In this document: piece after piece, positions 9,201 through 15,724 of the stretch
How positions within the stretch are numbered: the first letter of the stretch is position 1
How the letters are laid out: each line of letters opens with the position of its first letter
Assembly: GCA_016282015.1 (NCBI GenBank)
Contig: JAEEJS010000001.1
Location: forward strand, 62,001-126,000
Reading direction: 5' to 3'
DNA length: 64,000 nucleotides
Source: Bacteroidales bacterium
GTDB taxonomy: Bacteria; Bacteroidota; Bacteroidia; Bacteroidales; F082
Notes under the pieces: model-generated
Databases searched by the model: none
What the model saw: only the letters and a program-made list of their open reading frames with translations
What the model was told of the DNA's origin: nothing
Made by a program: the position numbers and the translations under genes

Positions 9201-10103
9201 TATGATGCTGAACTGTGTTGCGTCGCCGCCGTTGATGGCAGTGAGCTCGATGAGACCGTTGTAAACAGTCTTTTTGCCATATGCCTGAACTTTATCGCCC
9301 AATGCCAAACCTGAAGGCACTGTGCCACTGTTGAGATAAAGGTCGATACCTGCTGTTTCATCCTGAACGTAAACGTTTCTTCCATCGATGAATGTCACGA
9401 TGCCTTGCACACAACCATACTCGTTGTTAGCTAACGCTCTTGCTTCTGCGATGGTGATGACTGATTCAATTGTATATGTTGCACTTGCCACGTTGCTGTT
9501 GCTCATACCTGTCTTCACACCCATAGCCTTCACTGTCGTTGTCTCGCTGATGGCGATAGGAGTGGAGTAGACTGCACTAGATGTCGTTGGAACGTCACCG
9601 TTTGTGGTGTAGTAGATTGTAGCGCCGTCAGTTGTGCAGCTTATAGTAACACTCTGTGCAGTTGTATATGTGCCGGCCTCTGGCGAGAATGTTGGAGTTG
9701 CTACTATTTCCTGGCCGCCATTGCTGTATGTTACAACTATTGACATTAAACGGGCTTGGCTGCCCAAAGTTTGTGACCATTGGTTAGTTGACAAACCTGT
9801 GTATGATGATTCCAAACCTCCGGAGTAGCTGGAACTAGAGAATGTGAAATCAATTTGTGTAATGGTGTTAGTTGATGAAATGGTGATAACACCGTTTTTG
9901 TAACAACGGATTTGTGTTGTGATATAACCTTTATCACAACTAAAGGTAACACCATTCACTGTAGCTTCAATAAGGCTCCCTGTTCCTGATGTACCAGTAG
10001 GATCCCAACTGGATGATGGAGTGAAAGTAGCTGTCTGTCCCCAGACAAAATTTGTCATCATCAGCAATAGAGCTGTGACAATGAATGTAAATCTTTTTCT
10101 CAT
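3288..10103 (-). CDS. Giant modular T9SS-secreted surface protein with chitobiase-like, OB-like and jelly-roll modules
   Basis: A 2271-residue protein with signal peptide MRKRFTFIVTALLLMMTNFVWG. Five chitobiase/hexosaminidase C-terminal-like domains (about 135-211, 404-485, 728-808, 1290-1370, 1828-1908) share GATIYYTxDGTxPT, VYxxPI and TxKAIAxKxGxxNS. Two OB-like modules (about 213-395 and 812-995) share VQGxVTFxDGRNVxxQD. An InlB-type repeat lies near 650-727. Two choice-of-anchor J/MAM-like modules (about 1375-1531, 1915-2070) begin FEQDWEGxMNGW. The last 70 residues (VVYNIAGQPV, GVYVVRF, GKEMKGVKVLV) are a T9SS type A sorting domain. I infer a surface-exported adhesin-like or carbohydrate-binding protein; I see no catalytic domain. 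The modules arose by internal duplication of about 1.6 kb. The substrate is unknown. Confidence 0.88.
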   Translation of the reverse strand: MRKRFTFIVTALLLMMTNFVWGQTATFTPSSSWDPTGTSGTGSLIEATVNGVTFSCDKGYITTQIRCYKNGVITISSTNTITQIDFTFSSSSYSGGLESSYTGLSTNQWSQTLGSQARLMSIVVTYSNGGQEIVATPTFSPEAGTYTTAQSVTISCTTDGATIYYTTNGDVPTTSSAVYSTPIAISETTTVKAMGVKTGMSNSNVASATYTIESVITIAEARALANNEYGCVQGIVTFIDGRNVYVQDETAGIDLYLNSGTVPSGLALGDKVQAYGKKTVYNGLIELTAINGGDATQFSIISTGNTLPLAEKIIAEILADHAGTQMLQSTRVKIVDAIIGTINTGSNTTLTQGENTLNIYKIPALDSISEGDAVDVIGVVGCHTNPQLRVAYAADVTKHETPMQQVATPTFSPAAGEYTEVQNVEIACTTEGATIYYTVDGTDPTTASSVYSAAITVSETSTVKAIGVKDGMVNSEIASAEYTINLPTPSLTFNKLANHTDVTNTGIYMIVDVKGGYALTSVNGSASAPTAVAVTIENDAITGEIDAALQWNIKTTTGGYKINPISDTTAYLYTTNTNNGVRVGTNTNNVWELNITDSSKPDYHGFKNVAFNRYIGVYSNQDWRTYTTIHNNIKNTQIEIFVLGDAPTPSTYNVAVAAGITNGTVSVNPTSGAAGTTITVTATPASGYELNTLTYTYGSTTVDIDQTSMQFQLPAADVTVNATFTEIATVATPTFTPAAGMYISAQTVSLACATEGATIYYTTDGTEPTTASTVYANPFTVGMTTTVKAFAAKQGMNNSAIASAEYTMIEVMTIAAARTLENNEYALVQGVVTFLDGRNVFIQDATGGIDLYLNNNTVPTTLALGDMVKGYGKKTVYGGLVELTSINGNNENQFLVLSSGNPLPLAIKTIAEIIEDYNTNNALQGTRVKIEDAIIGAINTSGNTLISQGDNSIIIYKIPTVEGLVEGDIVTVTSVIGAFNNVLQLRVGSASDVTYEHPIYPTLTGAPTELTGFSYQYGEGPSATKSFVMNGAHLTSTVSVNPSANYEISLSDAPNFVAMNKINMTPSASGVINNVTVYVRLKAGLEIDTYQETMFMSSAETDTVYISLSGSVTEPLQPSDYTRISDLSELSNGAKVVFAARYNEIANEYFAMTAQASGKPTGVLFTSLTSATGETLPTIISDEEDTYYWTVATDGTNYTFTNANGDVLGYTSGTNFATGGDNTAWNITFETSSEGAMVPNYSGFVVTNGNSTARAFALNSQHNFGPYAKQNMGGSGYNFYIDMFVMDGGGTPVCASPTFSPEGGTYYEVQTVAIACATTDATIYYTLDGTEPDQNSAVYSEPITVAESMTIKAIAMMEGYENSNVATADYIIILGAVTIFEQDWEGEMNGWTFVTVEGNKPWTIGSTSGNHYANANGFNDNVNNVQWCISPAIDLNTYTNASLTFRNAKNYTGPDMQLFFSNDYDGSNPTTATWTELTYEKSTGSYAWTESGAIALDFTGDNCYIGFKYTSTPETGGAASWEIDDVTLIGFTTLPYITVTPTALSGFNYVVGNGPSAAQTFTVSGGNLPPAPGGTGGGIGITCSNSHYEFSLDGTEYWHSLTIEVVGTLEPTTVYVRLEDDLTVGQWDGVVTLEDGGTNATVTVSGTVTEEPTPGDSWNRILSLSDLSNGDQLIIAARYDATVSDGYYAMTAGVSGKPEGVLFTSEYEGGVETLPEEIANNADTYLWNVVLNGSIITLVNAAGDTLGYNSSTNFSGNVNTEWNIALETAGDNAMVPGYTGFVITNVETTTRGVALNSSHNYGAYSTTNINNDSYNFYVDLFVQGGSSTPTVATPVFSMASGTYYEEIDVEIECATEDAMIFYTTDGSDPTSMAMLYMDPIHVDADMTIKAIAIKEGFENSAIATANYVIMSEIVIVFEQDWEGDMNGWTFVTVEGNKPWTIGEHNGNHYANANGYNDDTDNEQWCISPDFNLTQYAGQNVILMFMNAMKFNGPDMEVFFTNDYDGADPTAATWYPLSYNMSPGNYEWVESGMISLNAFSGAICHIGFRYTSTLDDGAASWEIDDIMLMVDMGTDPYLSATPNALSGFTHTVGYGPSEAQTFVLTGGNLPPMPGSTASGITISCDNPAYELSLDGIEYYPYLGIITEDGTLEPTSIYVRLNGEEAGEYNGIITIEDEVLAVVSVSGHVTEDGIGETLANSVNVWNNVNELMIANNSDSNLDMVVYNIAGQPVIKQTVATGNNVIRHDLAQGVYVVRFTNGKEMKGVKVLVRP
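3545..6740 (-). repeat. Internal tandem duplication, two units of about 1.6 kb
   Basis: Residues about 1122-1657 and 1658-2190 carry the same module order: RISDLSELSNG-type module, chitobiase-like domain, EQDWEGxMNGW jelly roll, then an SGFxxxVGxGPSxAQTF module. The similarity is visible in the DNA, for example 4258-4364 against 5873-5976. Boundaries are approximate. Confidence 0.75.
7120..9701 (-). repeat. Second internal duplication: chitobiase-like plus OB-like pair
   Basis: The pair at residues about 135-395 recurs at about 728-995, with matching VxTFxDGRNVxxQD and GKKTVYxGLxELTxING motifs. A different segment (chitobiase-like domain, an unrecognised module and an InlB-type repeat) lies between the copies. 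Confidence 0.65.
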
Positions 10104-10187
10104 GTTGTTTAATGTATTAGTTAATTATTTGATATTCTGATACTTATAATGATAAATTCATTTGCCTTTCGACAAATATACATCATG

Positions 10188-10195
10188 CAAAGATA
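10188..10195 (-). promoter_or_regulatory. -7 element of the surface protein gene
   Basis: TATCTTTG on the reverse strand, followed by CA, is a strong TAnnTTTG match. It predicts a leader of about 80 bases. No good -33 element is visible. Confidence 0.5.
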
Positions 10196-10245
10196 GGGAA
10201 TATCCCTCGGTTTTTGGCTCTATTATATAATTATTTATTAAATAA

Positions 10246-10300
10246 GTTATCAACAAAATGTTGATAACCCGCAAAAAACGTCAAGTTATCAACATTTTTT
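10246..10300. repeat. Three copies of GTTATCAACA, two of them as a perfect inverted pair
   Basis: GTTATCAACA (10246-10255) and TGTTGATAAC (10259-10268) form a 10-bp inverted repeat with a 3-base loop; a third copy is at 10285-10294, followed by T6. The stretch lies between the surface protein gene promoter and the 3' end of the next gene. It could serve as an AT-rich terminator for that gene or as a protein-binding site. TTATCAACA differs from the DnaA box TTATCCACA at one base. The rest of 10104-10323 is AT-rich, with nothing else recognised apart from the promoter. Confidence 0.5.
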
Positions 10301-10323
10301 ATAAGAAGAAGCCTTGTAAATCA

Positions 10324-11073
10324 CTACATCAGCTCGACGCCGAATAAGGCGAAATCGTATTTAACCGGGTCTGCAGGATCAAACTCACGTAGTTTTGCCG
10401 TCAGCATCTCAACGGTTTGCCTGTCGTTGCTCTTGCGTTCAATAAGTCCCAAATCGCGCGACACTCTGGCCACGTGAACATCAAGCGGAATCATCAAGTC
10501 GCGCGGATTCAGCCGCTTCCATATCCCCAAGTCCACAATGCCGTCATTTCTGACCAACCATCGCAAGGCCATGTGAAGACGCTTGCATGCCGAGCCTTTG
10601 TTGGGTTCACAACAGCTTGGGTTGGAGATATGCTTGCTGGTGCAGCCGTTAGCCTCTGCCATCAAATCCCTAAAGTTCTGTATGCCTTTCCAAACGTCGT
10701 GTTCATCATTGTAAAACACGTTTTCTAAACTGTTTGTCGGCATTTGATAAGCTTTGCTTAGCCCTTTGCAGTAGTACTTCAAATCTCTGCCGAAAAACGT
10801 CCTGTGCACACATTTGCTGTCATCCAGCTTCTCCCATCCGCCCGACATAACATAATCGTATGGAGATTTGCCCATAATAGCCAGCATGTTGTTGGCCGAG
10901 TTCAATATCATCTTACGGTTGCCCCAGGCAATGGTTGCCACCAGAAACGACACTATCTCTATGTCACGCACATCGCTGTACCGGTGGGGGAACTGTACCG
11001 GATCGTCCTTGATAAAGGCTTCGGTGTTGTTCTTTGCCACCAGCTCGTCCAAATAATCTTTCAGATTCTCCAT
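10324..11073 (-). CDS. TIGR02757 family (DUF2400) protein of unknown function
   Basis: A 249-residue cytoplasmic protein without signal peptide or membrane segments. The N-terminus (MENLKDYLDELVAKNN), FPHRYSDVRDIEIVSFLVATIAWGNRKMI and the C-terminal LNPRDLMIPLDVHVARVSRDLGLIERKxND resemble the TIGR02757 family, which is widespread in Bacteroidota and has no established function. I chose the ATG at 11073 because the in-frame extension to 11100 runs through the -7 element TATCTTTG at 11090-11097. It lies between two genes for T9SS cargo proteins but has its own promoter, so a link with them is not implied. Confidence 0.8.
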   Translation of the reverse strand: MENLKDYLDELVAKNNTEAFIKDDPVQFPHRYSDVRDIEIVSFLVATIAWGNRKMILNSANNMLAIMGKSPYDYVMSGGWEKLDDSKCVHRTFFGRDLKYYCKGLSKAYQMPTNSLENVFYNDEHDVWKGIQNFRDLMAEANGCTSKHISNPSCCEPNKGSACKRLHMALRWLVRNDGIVDLGIWKRLNPRDLMIPLDVHVARVSRDLGLIERKSNDRQTVEMLTAKLREFDPADPVKYDFALFGVELM

Positions 11074-11089
11074 GACCGGAAATTTTTCA

Positions 11090-11097
11090 CAAAGATA
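11090..11097 (-). promoter_or_regulatory. -7 element of the TIGR02757 gene
   Basis: TATCTTTG on the reverse strand, 16 bases before the ATG at 11073. It overlaps the tail of the upstream terminator. Confidence 0.5.
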
Positions 11098-11133
11098 CAA
11101 AAAAAGTAGAGACGCGCATAAGCACGTCTCTAC
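11098..11133 (-). terminator. Terminator of the 641-residue secreted protein gene
   Basis: GTAGAGACG (11106-11114) and CGTCTCTAC (11125-11133) form a perfect 9-bp stem. On the reverse strand it is followed by a run of T at 11099-11105. Confidence 0.85.
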
Positions 11134-11159
11134 AATTCTAATGACTATTGGTTAATAGC

Positions 11160-13085
11160 TTACTTAACAACGACTTTAACTGTCTGGTTGTTGGCGTTCA
11201 CGAAGTAAACACCTGACTCGAGATTGACGTTGATGTCTTTCACGTTCTTGTAAGTCTTGACCAACTGACCAACTGTGTTGTAGATGGTAACGTCTGAAGC
11301 ATAGTTCAGGTTGACCTGGAATGAGCCCTGAGCTGGGTTCGGGAAGACGTTCATCACTGGAGCAGCGTGAACATTGTTCTCGATAACGCCATCATACCAT
11401 TCGTTCAAATAAACCTTAACGGCGACATACTGGTTGTCAGTAGGATCTACATCGTCATCCTGTACGTATGAGCCAGGTGTGTAGTCTCTCTGATAACAAA
11501 CCCAGAGATAGTCACCGTCGGCGTCGTTGTAAACGTATGGGATGACTTGATCGTAAACCATTTCATCTAATGAAGATTCGAAACCTGTGAGTACTTGCTG
11601 TGTACCTTCCCATGTGATACCGCCGTTATATGATACATTGCAGAAGATTCTCAAGTAGTGCTGACCGACATCGCTGTTCCAGTACATCGCTGCTTCATCA
11701 CCGGCAATCATTGACCAGAATGCATAGATGGTGTTGCGTGCTTTGTCAAAATGCATTGTTGCGAAAGCGGCTTTACCTCCATTGTATGAACCGTGTTCAC
11801 CCCATGTATCTTGGCTTGGCCAGTAGCCTCCTGATGATTCACGTGGAAGGACGTTACCATCTTCGCCAACGATTTCAAGTTCGCCGATGTATTCCGGAAG
11901 AGGATCATGGTTTGCATCATCCCAATACCACTCTGACTGGTAGATATCCTGCATCAGGTAAGTTGTATCCATGATAAATGGCTCGCCAACGTTACCGATA
12001 CCACCAAGGCAAAGCTCGTTCTTTGGAAGAACTTCGCTCCAGTAACCGATACCACCGATAGCCGGATAGTATGAACCTGAACCTGGCTCACCTGTTGTGC
12101 CGTTGTATTCGTACACGATGTGGAGATTGTCTGCATTATCAAATGCGGCGCCTGTCCAACGTGGATAGAAGTACCAATTGTCGTATGTGTTGTTGATGCC
12201 TGGGTGCTGCCAGAATACTCTCTCGCTCCATGTTTCACCATTGTCTTCTGAAATGACGGCTTTACAATCGCTCCATGCATTGTTCAAAATGAATGCTACG
12301 CGATTTGGCTTTGCAGGATCGTAGTTCATGAAGTAGGTTATGTTTGAACCGCCGCCTGACAGGTGGTTGCCATCAAGGGCTTCAAGCATTACATCTGATG
12401 CGGTCCATTCGCCGTTTTGATAACGCCAATAGTAAATTGGATCACCATAAGGAGATGTTCCTTCATATTCGGTTGCAAGAACGTGCACAATGTCAAGGTT
12501 TTCACCTGAGCACTGAACAACAGGCCAAGCTGGGCCTAAATTGTTTGGCATTGTCACCTCTGTGCTGAAATCACGACTACCATTGCGGAAATCTTCACAG
12601 AAGAACAGATGGCAATAATTTGATGAGTGAGCTGCAATCACCAAACCATTCTCTTTGTAACGTGCAATTGATCCGAAACCAGTTGTTGCGATACCGGTTG
12701 GCATGGTTTCAACGCGTGTCTCTGTGTATTCCCACTCGCCAACAGCCGGATCCCAGATTGCAAGACCGGTACCACGATCTGTGAATGAATTGTTTGTAGC
12801 AATTGTGTAGCACATTACTGCGAAACCGTCAGGCCATACAGCTGTGAAATTTCTTGGACCCATGTTTGACTGCCAGTCGTAAGTTGTGAATGACAACTCT
12901 GTGACTTCTGGAGCCACCATGATGTTTCTTGTTGCTGACGGGAAGCTGGCCATAACAGCCTCATCACCTTTGAAAACCTGCTGCTGGGCAGGATTCATCT
13001 TGATGTTCTTTGAAACGCTTTTTACCTGAGCGAATCCTGTGACGGCCATTGCCATCACGAGTGCTAATGTAAATAATCTCTTCAT
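11160..13085 (-). CDS. T9SS-secreted beta-propeller-like protein with Asp-box (BNR) motifs
   Basis: A 641-residue protein with signal peptide MKRLFTLALVMAMAVTGFAQ and a C-terminal type A sorting domain (VFPNPAQGSFQVNLN, TIYNTVGQLVKTYKNV, LESGVYFVNANNQTVKVVV). The middle carries Asp-boxes of the form S-x-D-x-G-x-T-W (SEDNGETW near residue 275 and SYNGGITW near 490), typical of sialidase-type propellers. These mark the fold rather than activity, and I cannot identify the arginine triad of a real sialidase. Related Bacteroidota proteins are mostly uncharacterised. It is exported by Sec and then by T9SS. It has its own promoter and terminator. Confidence 0.85.
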   Translation of the reverse strand: MKRLFTLALVMAMAVTGFAQVKSVSKNIKMNPAQQQVFKGDEAVMASFPSATRNIMVAPEVTELSFTTYDWQSNMGPRNFTAVWPDGFAVMCYTIATNNSFTDRGTGLAIWDPAVGEWEYTETRVETMPTGIATTGFGSIARYKENGLVIAAHSSNYCHLFFCEDFRNGSRDFSTEVTMPNNLGPAWPVVQCSGENLDIVHVLATEYEGTSPYGDPIYYWRYQNGEWTASDVMLEALDGNHLSGGGSNITYFMNYDPAKPNRVAFILNNAWSDCKAVISEDNGETWSERVFWQHPGINNTYDNWYFYPRWTGAAFDNADNLHIVYEYNGTTGEPGSGSYYPAIGGIGYWSEVLPKNELCLGGIGNVGEPFIMDTTYLMQDIYQSEWYWDDANHDPLPEYIGELEIVGEDGNVLPRESSGGYWPSQDTWGEHGSYNGGKAAFATMHFDKARNTIYAFWSMIAGDEAAMYWNSDVGQHYLRIFCNVSYNGGITWEGTQQVLTGFESSLDEMVYDQVIPYVYNDADGDYLWVCYQRDYTPGSYVQDDDVDPTDNQYVAVKVYLNEWYDGVIENNVHAAPVMNVFPNPAQGSFQVNLNYASDVTIYNTVGQLVKTYKNVKDINVNLESGVYFVNANNQTVKVVVK

Positions 13086-13148
13086 AATGTTAATGAATTG
13101 GTTAATAAATAATTTTTAATTATATTCAGTTTTATACATTATACAACG

Positions 13149-13182
13149 CAAAATTACATTTTTTTTAAATTCATGCAACAAA
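13149..13182 (-). promoter_or_regulatory. Promoter of the 641-residue secreted protein gene
   Basis: TAATTTTG (13149-13156) with TTG at 13176-13178, 19 bases upstream, on the reverse strand. It predicts a leader of about 60 bases. The surrounding 13086-13240 stretch is AT-rich, with nothing else recognised. Confidence 0.6.
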
Positions 13183-13240
13183 AAAGTTTAAAAAAATAAA
13201 GCCTCATAATTAATAAGGTATCAACATTATTAAAAAAATC

Positions 13241-13268
13241 TAATGGCTAATGGCTAATGGCTAATGGC
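13241..13268 (+). repeat. Tandem 7-bp repeat TAATGGC, four exact copies
   Basis: Four exact TAATGGC units end 7 bases before the kdsA -7 element, occupying the place where a -33 element would lie. It has the same period as the ACTAAAG array at 3252 but an unrelated unit. Confidence 0.9.
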
Positions 13269-13275
13269 TTTTTTA

Positions 13276-13283
13276 TATATTTG
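13276..13283 (+). promoter_or_regulatory. -7 element of kdsA
   Basis: TATATTTG, 15 bases before the ATG at 13299. The TAATGGC repeat array occupies the -33 region. Confidence 0.5.
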
Positions 13284-13298
13284 CAAAAAAATTCAACA

Positions 13299-14114
13299 AT
13301 GGTAAATCTGAGCAATTATCCTTTTTTGAAAGGTATTAAGCCTAACCGTTTTTTCCTGCTTGCGGGACCATGTGTCATTGAGGATGAAGAGTCGCCTCTG
13401 CGTATAGCCGAGACTCTTGTCAAGATAACTAGAAGCCTTGATATTCCTTTTGTTTTCAAAGGTTCATACCGCAAAGCCAACCGTTCGCGCCTCGACTCTT
13501 TCCAAGGTATTGGCGATGAAAAGGCTTTAAAGGTTTTGGCCAGAGTTAAAAAAGAATTCGGCGTTCCTACAGTTACCGACATACATTCTTGCGAAGAAGC
13601 GGCTATGGCGGCCGAATATGTGGATGTGCTTCAGATTCCGGCTTTCCTTTGCCGTCAGACCGATTTGTTGATAGCAGCTGCCAAAACCGGCAAGACTGTG
13701 AACATCAAGAAGGGACAATTCCTCTCGGGCGCTTCAATGCGCTTCGCTGTTGAGAAAGTGCAACAATCGGGCAACCAGTCGGTTATGCTTACCGACAGAG
13801 GCAATTTCTTCGGTTATCAGGACTTGGTGGTCGATTATCGTAACATTTACGAGATGCAGCAGTGCGAGGTGCCGGTCATCATGGATGTCACCCATTCCTT
13901 GCAGCAGCCTAACCAGACTGCAGGAGTCACGGGCGGACGTCCGGAACTGATTGAGCTGATTTCGAAAGCCGCCGTGGCAGTGGGTGCCGACGGTCTCTTT
14001 ATGGAGACTCACCCCGATCCGGCTCATGCCAAATCGGACGGTGCAAACATGCTGCGCCTCGACCTTGTCGAGTCACTTCTCAAAAAACTCGTAAAAATCA
14101 AAGAAGCTCTGTAG
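13299..14114 (+). CDS. kdsA: 3-deoxy-8-phosphooctulonate (Kdo8P) synthase
   Basis: Condenses phosphoenolpyruvate with arabinose 5-phosphate to give Kdo8P for the LPS inner core, which shows a Gram-negative envelope. Motifs include LLAGPCVIEDE, FKGSYRKANRS, LQIPAFLCRQTDLL, VNIKKGQFLS, DRGNFFGYQDLVVDYRN, DVTHSLQQPN and METHPDPAHAKSD. Cys25 in GPCVIE occupies the metal-ligand position of the metal-dependent class (as in Aquifex), where E. coli KdsA has Asn. I chose the ATG at 13299 (272 residues) because the in-frame ATG at 13257 lies upstream of the promoter, inside the repeat array. No other Kdo gene is adjacent. Confidence 0.95.
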   Translation: MVNLSNYPFLKGIKPNRFFLLAGPCVIEDEESPLRIAETLVKITRSLDIPFVFKGSYRKANRSRLDSFQGIGDEKALKVLARVKKEFGVPTVTDIHSCEEAAMAAEYVDVLQIPAFLCRQTDLLIAAAKTGKTVNIKKGQFLSGASMRFAVEKVQQSGNQSVMLTDRGNFFGYQDLVVDYRNIYEMQQCEVPVIMDVTHSLQQPNQTAGVTGGRPELIELISKAAVAVGADGLFMETHPDPAHAKSDGANMLRLDLVESLLKKLVKIKEAL

Positions 14115-14137
14115 TTGCTGGTTATTGACAGCGAACT

Positions 14138-14890
14138 TTATACTTCCAGCTTAAGAAGTTCGGCTGTGCCGTCGCCCCAGTTACCGACCAGACTGTGTTC
14201 TTTGGTCAGACCCTTGAGCATTTTCATAAACTCCTTGCGTGGTATGGGAGCCGCGCCCAATCTCTTCATATGGCTTGTTTCCTGCTGGGCGTCGATTAGT
14301 TCAATGTTGTTCCTGATTAAAAACTGACACAGATTGTAGAAAGCCACTTTTGATGCGTCGGCCTTGGTGTGGAACATCGATTCGGCGCAGAAAACCTTAC
14401 CGATAGACACTCCGTACAAACCGCCCACCAGCTCGTTGTCGAGATAAGTTTCCACAGAATGGGCGAATCCCAGGGCATGCAACTCGCAGTAGGCCGCTAT
14501 CATGTCCTCGCTTATCCAGGTGCTGGGCTCGTCGGCATCCTCGGGTTCCTCCTCAGCCTGTTCGTCGGTGCGTGGGACTGTGGCGCAGGCACGTATCACA
14601 CCCTCGAAATCGGCGTCAAACGAACATGAGAAACGGTTTGACTCTATTGTCTTCCATAAAGATTTTGTAATCTTCATATCCGTGGGCTTGATAACCATTC
14701 TGGGGTCGAGCGACCACCACAAAATAGGCTCACCTTCGTTGTACCACGGAAATATCCCCGACTGATAGGCGATGAGAAGCCTTTCGGGAGATAAGTCACC
14801 GCCTATTGCAAGAAGACCGTCTTTGGAGGCCTGGCTCACTGGCGGGAAATCCAATACCTCATCTTTCAACATGTATATCGGCATATCCAA
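14138..14890 (-). CDS. aat: Leucyl/phenylalanyl-tRNA--protein transferase
   Basis: Transfers Leu or Phe from tRNA to the N-terminus of proteins starting with Arg or Lys, marking them for ClpS/ClpAP-type degradation (N-end rule). The family pattern is clear: FPPVSQASKDGLLAIGGDLSPERLLIAYQSGIFPWYNEGEPILWWSLDPRMVI, then AYCELHALGFAHSVETYLDNELVGGLYGVSIGKVFCAESMFH and ASKVAFYNLCQFL. It is 250 residues, or 248 if the second ATG at 14884 is used. The usual WWSPDPR motif reads WWSLDPR here. It converges on kdsA with a 23-base gap and is divergent from truA. Confidence 0.95.
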   Translation of the reverse strand: MDMPIYMLKDEVLDFPPVSQASKDGLLAIGGDLSPERLLIAYQSGIFPWYNEGEPILWWSLDPRMVIKPTDMKITKSLWKTIESNRFSCSFDADFEGVIRACATVPRTDEQAEEEPEDADEPSTWISEDMIAAYCELHALGFAHSVETYLDNELVGGLYGVSIGKVFCAESMFHTKADASKVAFYNLCQFLIRNNIELIDAQQETSHMKRLGAAPIPRKEFMKMLKGLTKEHSLVGNWGDGTAELLKLEV

Positions 14891-14915
14891 AGCTATTTGA
14901 GGTTAAACTACCCCA

Positions 14916-14923
14916 CAAAGGTA
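14916..14923 (-). promoter_or_regulatory. -7 element of aat
   Basis: TACCTTTG on the reverse strand, 25 bases before the ATG at 14890. It is divergent from the truA promoter. Confidence 0.5.
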
Positions 14924-14954
14924 AAATAAAAAATCCGATTATGCAAATATTTTT

Positions 14955-14962
14955 TAATTTTG
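14955..14962 (+). promoter_or_regulatory. -7 element of truA
   Basis: TAATTTTG followed by CA, 17 bases before the ATG at 14980. It supports that start over the ATG at 14806. Confidence 0.55.
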
Positions 14963-14979
14963 CAGGACAAAAATTTTCT

Positions 14980-15708
14980 ATGAATCGCTATTTCTTACAT
15001 CTGGCTTACAACGGCAAGGCTTACCACGGTTGGCAGGTCCAACCTGGAGATATCACTGTACAGGAAACCCTTGAACGTTGCATTGGCTTGAAGCTGAAGC
15101 AGACGGTAAGTGTGATTGGCTGCGGGCGAACGGACACCGGTGTCAATGCCCGCAATTTCTATGCTCATTTTGAAAGCGAACCCATAGACGATTTGCAGCA
15201 GTTTGTCTATCAGCTCAACGTGTTCCTGCCTGACGACATAGTGGTGTTCCGCTGCTGGCAAGTGGCTCCCGACATGCACGCGCGTTTCAACGCCACCTCG
15301 CGTACCTATCATTATTACGTAACTCGCAGGAAGAATCCGTTCCATACCGATGACGCTCTGTATATTTATGGTGACCTGGATGTGGACAAAATGAACGAGG
15401 CTGCCAAGCTTTTGTTTGAGTATCAGGATTTCACGAGTTTTTCGAAACTGCATACTCAGGTCAAGACCAACAACTGCAAAATCATGGAGGCCAGATGGTA
15501 TGAGGAGGGCGACTTGCTGGTTTTCCGAATCAAGGCCGACAGATTCCTGCGCAACATGGTCAGAGCCATAGTCGGGACTTTGCTGGAAGTGGGGAAGGGG
15601 AAACTGTCGCTTGACGGCTTCCGTGCAGTCATCGAACAGAAAGACCGCTGCTCGGCCGGTACCTCAATGCCAGCCCACGCCCTGTTTTTAGAGGACGTCA
15701 CATATTAG
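14980..15708 (+). CDS. truA: tRNA pseudouridine(38-40) synthase
   Basis: Isomerises U38-U40 in the anticodon arm of many tRNAs. At 242 residues it has the normal TruA length, starting MNRYFLHLAYNGKAYHGWQVQPG. Catalytic Asp52 lies in GCGRTDTGVNARNF; the usual GVHA reads GVNA. RTYHYYVTRRKNPF, DFTSFSKLHTQVKTNNC and FLRNMVRAIVGTLLEVGKG follow in family order. The longer reading frame from 14806 would overlap aat and lies upstream of the promoter, so I rejected it. It is convergent with the GH97 gene, 16 bases apart. Confidence 0.96.
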   Translation: MNRYFLHLAYNGKAYHGWQVQPGDITVQETLERCIGLKLKQTVSVIGCGRTDTGVNARNFYAHFESEPIDDLQQFVYQLNVFLPDDIVVFRCWQVAPDMHARFNATSRTYHYYVTRRKNPFHTDDALYIYGDLDVDKMNEAAKLLFEYQDFTSFSKLHTQVKTNNCKIMEARWYEEGDLLVFRIKADRFLRNMVRAIVGTLLEVGKGKLSLDGFRAVIEQKDRCSAGTSMPAHALFLEDVTY

Positions 15709-15724
15709 CGCTTACCTATAAACT

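Noticed and set aside
10104-10323. Chromosome origin
   Set aside because: Three near-DnaA boxes are too few and each has a mismatch; no dnaA, gidA or similar gene is present. It is kept only as a low-interest finding.
13257-13298. Earlier in-frame ATG of kdsA
   Set aside because: It lies in the TAATGGC array and before the -7 element; the ATG at 13299 gives the classical KdsA start.
14806-14979. 58-codon N-terminal extension of truA
   Set aside because: It overlaps the aat gene and its promoter and has no TruA similarity.
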